From NCBI GenBank assembly GCA_038501785.1, contig JBAMJR010000013.1, positions 6,039,501 to 6,103,500 of the forward strand: 64,000 nucleotides of DNA, read 5' to 3'. This DNA is from Myoxocephalus aenaeus (lineage: Eukaryota; Chordata; Actinopteri; Perciformes; Cottidae). A program made the translations under genes and the position numbers. Of the stretch, positions 54,691 to 64,000 are shown in pieces. Within the stretch, counting starts at the first letter, position 1. The number at the start of each line of letters is the position of its first letter. Under the pieces are notes generated by a model. That model was not told the DNA's origin, ran no database searches, and saw nothing but the letters and a program-made list of their open reading frames with translations.

Positions 54691-54835
54691 GAGTAGGAGG
54701 AGGAGTGAGTAGGAGGAGGAACAGGGATGGGAGGAGGTGGAGGAAGGTAAGGAAGAAAGAAGAAATAACAGGTGGGAGGAAGATTTATAGGTGAAAGGAT
54801 GCAAAGTCAGACAAAAGAAAAGAAGAAGAAGAAGC

Positions 54836-57568
54836 AGATAAAAGCCACAGAAATGATAAATGGACTACTTAATAAGCCTGGTGATTATCTTTTTATGGCT
54901 GATATGTTTTAAAAGATAGTTTATCAGCCCCGCTCCATCTCTTTAAGACGGACACACATTGTGAGACAGGACATGCTTGAATCGAAAGGGGATCGACAGG
55001 GGATTTTGAACGAAAGGAAAGGAAACCTTATTATTTTTGCAGCTGGCACGCTGGTCATGAGAATCCTTTTGGTTGCTGTATGATGGTTTTGTTCTGTAGG
55101 AACAGCCTGTAATTAGCCTTCAATCCACTAATATGTGCCGGCTCTTATTTGATAATTTGCTCATGTTAGTCTGTGAAAACTCCCAATTAATACAAAACAG
55201 TATTGCTACAACACAATTAACAGTTAACAGCAGTTGGAAAAAGTACCGTAAGTCTATTCCCTCCTTTGCCCATCATTAGGGGTGTTCATGACGTTTTCAG
55301 TCCCGTAAGTGATACCTGGGCTTTGGGTATTGTTTATTTTTTTCTTTGTAAATCATGCAACAGTAACTTGGTAAAACATTTTAAAATTCAAGTGTTAACC
55401 TTTTAAATGCAGTAATACATTGGTCAAAACTTAAACAGTAATTCAAATTCCAGTTTAAAACAATAACTGCATACAATGAGAACAACATTTATTTTATCCA
55501 CAATGCATTACATTACTTACATTACTAGTTAAAAACTAGTGCACAACTTGATAAATACTAAATATTTGTGGCGCAAACAGCTGATCCACTGAAGGCCCAG
55601 TTTGAAAATCCACGGCCCGCCACTGTACTACATAAGTAGTACCCATATACCCAGATGTGCAGTCAGACGAAATAATGTAATTTAATACTTTAGCCCCATT
55701 GTCGCTGATCCTCAATTCAGCCATTTAAGTCTGTATTGGCCCAATATCAGTATCTGATTGGTGCTTCCCTGCGCTTTAGCCAGGCAGAACTGTAGAGCAG
55801 CTCAGTGGACATCAATAAAACAGTGGTTATACTGGGCAGCTTCCAGTATTTGTTTGTGGTTTTGTCTGAATGTGAAACTCAAGGTTGTCATGATGTTCTT
55901 TCATCTTTCCTTGCTTTTAAAGAAACACATGATTTGAAGAATACAAACACAGGACTTTCACCCAGGTGACCGCTTTTCGTGTCCCATGTGAAACCAAAAG
56001 TTAAGTTGAGTTAACACTTGGTACATAACGCTAAGCGAGTTACATAAAGTTATGTAAGAAAATCCACAAAGGGCAATTGTTATTCATTTACTGTTGTTAC
56101 GCTATGAGGCGTTACTTTGTAACATTGTTATTTGAACACACACCATAATCTTTATTTTCTAACCTTGCTAAGTAGTTTTGTTGAACCAATCGTTTCACAA
56201 TGTTAACCACGTGAATATGTGAAGCCTGATACGAGGCTGATACATATAGTTCAACGTATCCTTTGGTTTGCAAAAATGTACAAGTCCAGCGTTTTTCCCA
56301 GTTTTACCTTTTTTATTGAGTTACGATCCAAAATGTCCAGTAGCAGCAGTGTCAGACACCTGCTCACTATTCAAGTCCATTCTTCCACAGCACAGATGAG
56401 ACAGAGAGAGAGAGGGAGGGAGGGAGAGAGGGGGAGAGAGAGAGAGCATCAACCATCCCTCTGGCGTGCCAAGTGCAACTGCTGTCTACTGACACTCTCA
56501 ACGTCTCACCCTATCTTATCGCCATCTCATTCCTCACTGGACGCAATGCCTTGAGGACAGTATATTATCTGGGCAATACACTTATAGTATCCCGTGATGT
56601 AATATTTGTGTGAACCCTCTGCCCTTCTCTCCTCAATGAGTTGCCTCCTTCTCACTCTCTGCTCGTCATACTCACATTTTTACATTGTACCAATAACTAT
56701 TGTTTGTTTCTAACTGTAGAGCAAATGCATGGCATGTTAATTAGTAGAGGTGAGCCGCTGTACTGCAATGCAGCCCCAGTTTGTGCTTGGGGCTGATGAG
56801 AATGGCGTACTTTCTCATGATAATGTTGCTTAATGCCTCTCTAATCTCTAAACCCAGCATGCTGGGTTTGTATAATGCTTGGTAATGGCCCCCTCTTTTC
56901 ATGCTGTAACGTGTCAGGTGGGGCTGCTTCATTCACACGCGCTGCTCAGCCTTGCTCCCAAACACACAGACCATAGACTTAAACACTGTTGCACCCAGCA
57001 GTTCAACGGGCCTCCGGCAAGCCAGGCCACACTTCCTTCCCCCCTCCTCATGAACCACCACTGGCACCCTGAGCCTGGCCACCAGTCAGAATAATCATGT
57101 TGGGACTGGAAATGAGCCTCAGAGCTCGAAGTGACCTTCATCATCAGACAGACAGCAAGGAGACAGCAGTCCCATCTCTGTGTTTTATGATGTTAATACT
57201 AAGAGTGCTCTTCCATGGAGGCTCGAGGTGGGGCACAGCGGTGGAAAAAGCAACAGAAGGGACAGTGACAGCTAAGGGGCGATGGAAATCGTACCGCTGC
57301 TGGCTTTAGGACAGAGACATTGACAGAGTGAGCTTTTTAGGAGGAGACTGTGCAGTGTTGTGTGCTGTCGAGTCTCTGTAGAGGCTTCATTCACTATGAT
57401 GTTCCCCTCAGAGCTGAGTCATGCAAAGCTCCACTGACTTCTGACTCTGATCCATATAGGCTGCAAGGGGCTTACAGACGTCACATATTCTACTCACTTC
57501 TGTTCTCTTCTTTCTCTCTGTTTAATGCTATTCTGCTCCTCTGTGCTCCATCCTTGTGGTATGCTATT
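54836..57568. other. Intergenic or map2 5' intron
   Basis: No gene recognised. A GA/GGA purine tract lies at about 56400-56447. Confidence 0.5.
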
Positions 57569-57720
57569 GCAGCGGTTCTCAACCTTTTTATTTGTGTGCT
57601 GTAACCCCACAGACCTGTCAATTGAGCTCATGTAGCCTATCATTGACATCACCTGACATGTTCCAAATATGTTATATATTTATAATTAGATATAATATGT
57701 AATTACTCAAACACTAATAA
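57569..57720 (+). mobile_element. Possible hAT-type repeat fragment
   Basis: CAGCGGTTCTCAACCTTTTT followed by GTGCTGTAACCCCACAGA is the typical opening of non-autonomous hAT elements in vertebrates. End not defined. Confidence 0.4.
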
Positions 57721-59374
57721 TCAAGACTCCAGTGATGGCAATGTCATTCTGTTGGTCAGTTGGTATAGGTCCACTACTTTGGTCCTGTCAAAACCAAAAT
57801 ATATTTGGTTTATGACCAGAACTTAACAGAAATTAATAATATAATGAGAGTAGTGGCATGATGAAAAAGTCACGACCACCAATAATAACAGCAGCAGTGG
57901 ATGTCATAATACTGATAATAAAAGCAGTAATGGTATCGGTAATAGCAATGCAACTAATAATTAGTATTCTATTCCTTTTCTATTTCGTCCTCTCCGTGTG
58001 CAGACAGTGAGCAGTAGAATGCAATGCTTTGTGAATGCAGTGACTCATGCTCACTGTAGCGGTGCCTTGGTTCCAGGCTGCAGTCGTTGACTCCGGTTTT
58101 CTCCAGCACACTTTCGTTCAGTCTCTGTGAACTGCAGAGTTAAATGACAAATTGCTCCTTCACACAGCCCCTTATGCACAACTACACAGGCCGCCCAGAA
58201 AATGCTTGAAGTACACCAGCCACAATCCTCCTGCAACAATTATTATTAAGCATTTGTGCTCTCACACTTGTCATTGTCTCTCTCCGCCCTTTGCCTCTCT
58301 CTGTGTCCATCCTTTCCATCCAAGTTAATTTGATTGTTTGAAGGCCAATACTGCCCCAAATAAGCACTGTGTGCTGAAATCAACATCAATATCTATGAAA
58401 AAAAAGTGGAACGACAGAGAATAAATGAAAAGAAATAGATTGAAATGGTCAAAAACCGTATACTAACAGTTATATCTAACTCCAATATCCACAGAAGAGG
58501 AGTTAAAGTCTTCACGTTCACAACCTTGTGTATTGATCTTAGTCTACATCAAAGCAATTCATCTGTTTTTCCCATCTTCTGCCCAATACTGTCCAAGAGA
58601 TCATTGAATCCGTCTGCCTGTTCCTGCTGCAGGGGATTATGTGGTCGGATCAATATTTCCATCCCTTTGCTTCTGCTTGATCTCCTCTCCATGCTCTTCT
58701 GATCAATCATTTGCTCACAACACGGGTTTGCACATGTACATGTACAGTTCTGGTCAACACTGGAAATATCTGTTGTACGGATCACAATTCCCCTCACACA
58801 AGTGTATGAAGTGTGACGTTTTTAGTTTTTGGAATATTTGCCGTTTAGATTATCAGCTATAAAATATTACACCGCAAAGGTTTGGTGATTCAAACCATTT
58901 GTCTGACGCTGAACTGGATCTTGTCAGTTTGATCAAAGCCCACCTCACGTCCTCGCGACTTTGTCACACAAATTCAAGGTCTGCTCTGTTAATTTTGAAC
59001 AAGCTGTGATTTCCACCTGGGCCACTGGCTATATGAGTCATTATATATACACACAAATCAATAGGGTTTAATCCAGTGGCTGTCACCTGCCTGCCAACAC
59101 CCAAGGACAGTATTTCACACAACCACCTACACACAAACTCACACAAGCACAGGTGCCCTTTCAGAAATGTTGACAGTGAAGCTCAGTGAAGCAGCAGCAA
59201 GGATTATGACTGACAAAAAGAGAGATTTGTGAATGTGACTGATGCAGCGTGTCCTCGAGCCTCCTCTGGTCGGCACACTCTTCACTCTCCTCCCTCTCCT
59301 TTCTGAAACTTTGCTAACATTGCAGTTAATAACACTCTCCTCCCTCCCCCATCCCATTTATGTCTCTCGGCCAG
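57721..59374 (+). other. map2 upstream intron
   Basis: No exon recognised. It ends in a long CT-rich tract leading to CGGCCAG at 59368-59374, the acceptor of the map2 start exon. Confidence 0.6.
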
Positions 59375-59427
59375 AAGGAGAGAACCCGACCTTTGCCCAC
59401 CTTCCCCTGCTGCTAGCTAGCACCAGC

Positions 59428-59638
59428 ATGGCAGACAGTCGACAGCCAGAAGACGGTGCCCCCCAGTGGGACCCATCAGGGGGCCAGGAAGCCACGGGCA
59501 CCCATGGAGCCAATGGCTACTCCTCCTCCACCTTCAGGACCTGCCAGCCCAGTGGGGCCCTTATGGCCACGGGCTCCTACTCTACCAGGGAGAACGGTTT
59601 CAATGGGGACTTAACTGGTGCCCCCGCTATAACTGCAG
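59428..59638 (+). CDS. map2: map2 first coding exon (microtubule-associated protein 2), partial gene
   Basis: MAP2 binds and stabilises dendritic microtubules and anchors PKA in neurons. This exon (5' UTR from 59375) encodes 70 residues plus one base. ATG at 59428 has a strong context (AGCATGG). The peptide begins MADSRQPEDGAPQW and carries YSTRENGFNGDLT, matching the MAP2 N-terminus (MAD..., YSNTKENGINGELT). The donor GCAG|GTAAGC is in phase 1, so the next codon begins with G, as expected for ...TAE|EVSAR in mammals. The PKA-RII anchoring helix, projection domain and tubulin-binding repeats lie right of the window. The rest of the reading frame left of 59428 is untranslated or intron. Confidence 0.88.
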
Positions 59639-59896
59639 GTAAGCAGATAATGTTTATATTTTTCTCTTTTAAATTTCACCAGACGCTCACTTGGCATCTA
59701 CTTGCAAATAAGAGGGATGCGATGGGGTCAGTGGGCTTATTGCATTGTAATCACTGAAGAATAACTTATTATAAATACAGGTATAGTAAGTGTTGGTTGT
59801 GTTGGGGAAAAGTGTATGTGATTTGAGCTTGTTTGTGTGTGCGTGTGCATTTTTTAATTTATTTTGTATCCTTCCATGCATTGTACGGGTTTGTTG

Positions 59897-59901
<5 letters not shown>

Positions 59902-59942
<41 letters not shown>
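59902..59942. repeat. (TG)20 microsatellite
   Basis: Pure TG array in the map2 intron. Confidence 0.97.
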
Positions 59943-59944
<2 letters not shown>

Positions 59945-62792
59945 CCTGTCTCTTCTTGTGCGTGGGTTTGCAGCACTCTGAGTCCTCACTACAATCACAT
60001 GTTGCTGTTAATGGTGCTATAATTAACACATAACATCGGTCTCTTACTCCCCCTGCCCTCCCCCTCTCACTCCACACCCTGGAGAACAGAACAATATAAT
60101 GTACCAATGGTGTAACCATGGAAACGGCTCCCCTACAATTTACTTTGCCAGGGCTTTTGTTCTTTTCGCCTGCAACTCAACGATACCTCAGACAAGACCA
60201 TTTAGCATGTAATGACCTCACTGACACCAGTTTTTAATTGCTGATAACAGCATTTTGGAGTAGAGCTGCTCATTGCCATTTGACCCTTGTTATGCCTTTA
60301 TGCCCATCTTCAGTTATTTACTATCCTTGTTTAAATTTTCTATTTGAAAGTGTAGAGTCAGAGCGATCTGACCCGATACCTCAAACACTTTCGTTATATA
60401 TCATTATATTATACATAAAGACACCTGATTCCAGACTCAGATCAGACTGACACGATGGAACATAATATATAGAAACTTTAAATAACCAATTATATGTCAA
60501 CAAACTAACATGATGTTGAATAACTATTTTCCCAATGCTTTTGCACATTAACCTTCCTACGTGTTTGTGTATTCGGTTTCTGTTGGCCTACTGTTCACCA
60601 CAAGTTTTCCAGTAAACAGAATGTGTGGGTAGATACTTATGTCTTACCTGTAAATGTCAACAGTTATTTCTTGCACAGCCTCTGTCACAGAACATTAACA
60701 AAACAAATCACACAGCAACTCATCTGATTTGATCCTATTTTATATATTTGTTGTATTTTATATTTTAAACAACTAGTACTATTTAATTGTGTCACACCCG
60801 TAGAAACAACTGTTCATTTTTATTTGGGGAAAAAGGAGTTTCAATTCAACTCAACTCACATTTCAGGGAATTAAGCAAACGTCAAGATCTGTCTGATAAA
60901 TACAGTCAATTGAATTCAAAATAATTTGACTGTTCTTTTTAGTTTTGTGAATACATTGTTTTTCACTTTGTATATGTGGAAGGAAGGAAGAGTCTTTAAA
61001 ATGTCCCATCACATCAATTGCAACTCACAAACTGATGAGTTTCGTGGTAAACCAACCCTGGATCGTGAGCTGTATCTCTGCATTGGTTTGCTTGCATCAA
61101 AATGGTCCGGACAGTATATGCACATTTCTTGTGAAAAGTTACAATTATTTGTGGCTTATAACATTTCAATCTCTTTGAACATTAAAATGTTTTCCCCACT
61201 GAATCCAGTAGGGCAAGACCAATACAATTGCAATAAATGTAATTGGGTCAATTTCTGCCAGTGAAATCAAGCAGGTTTTGTCCTAAAAACATATATAGTA
61301 AATACAATTTTAAGTATCTGGACCACAGCTTGTTAAATGATGACCCACGTTGTATGTCCTGAGGTCTCGTGACATTGTGTAAATGCATTGCTCTCTAATA
61401 CAAACCTAACTAGTTTTTAGCGAGTGGTCTGACATAATAAGAAACGGCAAAGGCCTCATGTGTTCCTCTTGGTCATTATTAACACGTATTAAAGATATGA
61501 GAGCTGGAAATAGCCTCCTTCCAACTTCAAAGTAATGTCTTGAAACTGAGATATCAACAATAAAGCAGTACTTTTTTCTTAGAGAGGGAAAGCCAATGAC
61601 CTAGGTTTTAGCCCAGCATTTAGAGGTGTGCCTTCGCTTCCTTCTCGTGGTCCTCATCAGCAGACTGTATATCAATCTTTAAATGCATCATTTGTCTCAA
61701 GAGCTTGTTTACTGATTGCTGCATCAAATGTGCCATCCATTAAAGATCATGATAATGAGATCAAGTAAGAAGATTCCCAACAAATGTTTATTCTTTCAAT
61801 AGAAGTGAGTGAAACACATGTCTAAAACAATGGATAATAGCCATGCACTGCAGTGTAGTCATCAGCATACAAATGACATATCTCCACACCAGCTGTGTAA
61901 CTAAAGCTGTCTGCAGAGCCTTTAGTCAGCATACAGTAGTATTGCTAAAGGGCAGGGCAGGAGTGAGTGGGGCAGTTTGGGAGACATAAGGGCTGATGTT
62001 AGCACTCAATGGGCCTTCTCTCACCGTGAACAGCTTTTCAGACACAACAAGAACTATTGAGACATGAAATTGTTGAAAAAGTTGAAAAAGCTAGTCAGCC
62101 ATGCTGGAAGTGGTCAAGAGAAAGAGATGGACAGAGGGAAACAGAAAGAAACAAAGTGAGTTGATAGAAATAGAAAGAATGCAATGGGCTGTTGAGCTTA
62201 TTCTGGAGAGTGGTTGGCGTGCATTAATCGAGGAAGCTTTTGTCTTTTGCTCGGGATATTGCGTTGACTGATGTCCATGTCGTGTAGCTGACACAAGTAT
62301 CTGGGCATACTGTCAAGAAGCCTGGACAATATTTTCTGTTGTTAAAGTCCCTCCATCTCATCAGCCTGAATCAGTATGATTGGCTGCAGCAGAAAGGAGA
62401 TTGGACCAAATGATCACGTCAGATGTCACAATGTCAGATTGATGATTGTAACACGTATATACATGTATGTGCGACTGCAGGAGAGTAACTCGTTTGGAAA
62501 GAATGACAGATATGTCATCAATGGGATTATGTGCCATGACCAATTTGATTGCACTGTACAATAGAGCTAATTATGAGATACTAAGTCAAAATGTATCAGG
62601 AAAACATTGTTTTGAATGATCAGCCACGTCACAGCCATCATTTCCTCTACTGGAGGCTGCAGATGGATGGGGTCCCAAATCAGTGGCCCGCTGGTCTGTT
62701 GCTATGGCAACCACTTGCTTACCACATTTTGGGTGCCGGCTGGTATAATACCAACTGGCACTCCTGCTCTCTCCTTGCCCCCTCAGTCCTGC

Positions 62793-62834
62793 TGTGTGTG
62801 TGAATGTGTATGTGTGTGTGTGTGTGTGTGTGCG

Positions 62835-62928
<94 letters not shown>
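62793..62928. repeat. Imperfect (TG)n microsatellite, ~136 bp
   Basis: TG array with AATG and GCG interruptions at its left side, then pure to 62928. Confidence 0.97.
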
Positions 62929-62931
<3 letters not shown>

Positions 62932-62951
62932 CTTTGACTCTGGGCTTCCAG

Positions 62952-63007
62952 TCGTAGTCTCTGCTCAGAGCGGGAGCCTCATCAGCTTCAGTCTGCCTGT
63001 CTTACAG
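62952..63007 (+). other. Weak candidate exon in map2 intron
   Basis: 56 bp between TTCCAG and CAG|GTAATA. Joined to the map2 start exon it keeps the frame open (VVVSAQSG to LPVLQ) and ends in phase 0. It lacks the conserved SARIVQVV sequence, so it would be a novel cassette exon or chance. Confidence 0.2.
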
Positions 63008-64000
63008 GTAATACAAGCTTTTACTTCATTGGGAGAGTGTGTCTGTGTGTTTGTACGCGGTTATTGATGATTATGGATGTAGATATGCAGGTGTTAAGCA
63101 ACCTTTCTGTACATTTAAAGCAGCTATTTGTGCATGTGGCTTATTCTCCAGCCAACGCCAATGGAAGGCAGACATCGCTCTGTCGGGGAAATGCTGAGGC
63201 AACCAGACCAGTCTCGTTGTCATAACTGCCAGCTAGCTTTGTGGATGTGACAACGTCATAGTTTACAGAGATGTATCTGTGAATGCATGTGCATTTCTGT
63301 GGACTTTTGTTTGGAAGACTAAAAATCTATGATGCCCAATTGAACCCGGTGCCTTCAATGTTGCTTTTGAAGAGACACTGCATTTAGTCTTGACAATCCT
63401 AAGGCACATGCATTGAGCGTCAAGAGATTAGTCCAGTCATGTTTTTCTCTCTAAATTTTCTCTTTAAATTTAATTAAATTTCCTTTTGTCAGTTTTGAAC
63501 TTGAATACATGCTATATATTATTACAATATACTAATTTGTGTTGAAAATAATCCAGAAACGGCAGCATTTCTCCAAAGTAATCACCATCACTCAGAAACC
63601 GAATGCAAAGGAAGGGTGTTGCATATTGCACAATATTTTTTTTATTCCAAATGCCTTGCTTGATATCCAGACTGGAGTCAGACATCAGACTTTCTATAAC
63701 CTCAAGAACACTTTTACAAAGAGAAAATGCCGTTTTTAGGACCTGATGAGCCAGGATTAGTTTTAAACAATTAGCTTATTCTCCCTGATCCTCCCATTTA
63801 CACGCCACCACTGATCACCATCGTGTCTTCGGTTATGTAACTGTGCTCTGGCTGGGGAGTTGAACCTTTCCGTGTTCACCACCCCTCATCATTTACCTTC
63901 TCACCTGCAGCTGGTCACCAAAGTCATGATTTTTTTCAACTGCAAAATATTGCTTTGCGTCCACAATTCTATGTTAGTTTTAGAAAAGCTCCTCTGTGTG

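Larger units (their letters stand above)
59639..64000 (+). other. map2 intron after the first coding exon
   Basis: At least 4.3 kb. The conserved next exon (SARIVQVVTAEAVAVLKGEQ in mammals) is not found before 64000. It holds (GT)n arrays and one weak exon candidate (62952-63007). Confidence 0.7.

Noticed and set aside
59242..59427. N-terminal extension of map2 before ATG 59428
   Set aside because: It crosses the CT-rich tract and acceptor at 59374, and MADSRQ at 59428 matches the MAP2 start.

Overview
This is a nuclear genomic window from a ray-finned (teleost) fish. The evidence is split genes with GT-AG introns, an AT-rich CpG-poor background, more than twenty long (CA/TG)n, (CT)n, (GA)n and (GATA)n microsatellites, and fish-type transposons (a DD36E Tc1/mariner element, a Rex3/RTE-like LINE end, L2/CR1-like LINE ends, hAT-like fragments). 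There is no operon, CRISPR array or bacterial-style gene cluster.

Left part (1-14.6 kb): a nearly complete kansl1l gene on the + strand. I assembled fourteen coding exons (320-1395 to 14190-14411). Reading phase agrees at all thirteen junctions, giving 955 codons before the stop. The protein follows vertebrate KANSL1L closely: an N-terminal coiled-coil region, a W-rich helix, an ARTRP WDR5-binding motif, and the C-terminal PEHE region that docks the acetyltransferase KAT8/MOF. The 5' UTR exon(s) and promoter lie to the left of the window. A poly(A) signal at 14568 closes the gene.

Middle part (14.6-59.4 kb): about 45 kb without a firmly identified host coding exon. It holds a CpG-enriched patch at 17.0-18.1 kb with possible first exons, two candidate spliced exons (22263-22371, 51623-51758) that could be untranslated leaders of the next gene, a second CpG patch at 33.0-33.2 kb, and most of the repeats. 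Among these are an intact Tc1/mariner transposon (42318-43538), a LINE tail with its target-site duplication (38243-38883), a 322-bp near-identical direct duplication (34344-34665 and 35726-36047), and reverse-transcriptase remnants in opposite orientations (48.3-48.7 kb).

Right part (59.4-64 kb): the first coding exon of map2 (ATG at 59428, donor after 59638), followed by intron. The rest of map2 is outside the window.

The two host genes act separately: KANSL1L is a chromatin (NSL acetyltransferase complex) scaffold relative and MAP2 is a neuronal microtubule-associated protein. Their adjacency mirrors the KANSL1-MAPT pair of human 17q21.31, so the window preserves part of an old KANSL1/KANSL1L - MAPT/MAP2 paralogon. 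I did not find a convincing undescribed system. The most useful leads are the intact DD36E transposon, UG/CA repeats abutting several kansl1l splice sites, the candidate map2 leader exons and the recent 322-bp duplication.
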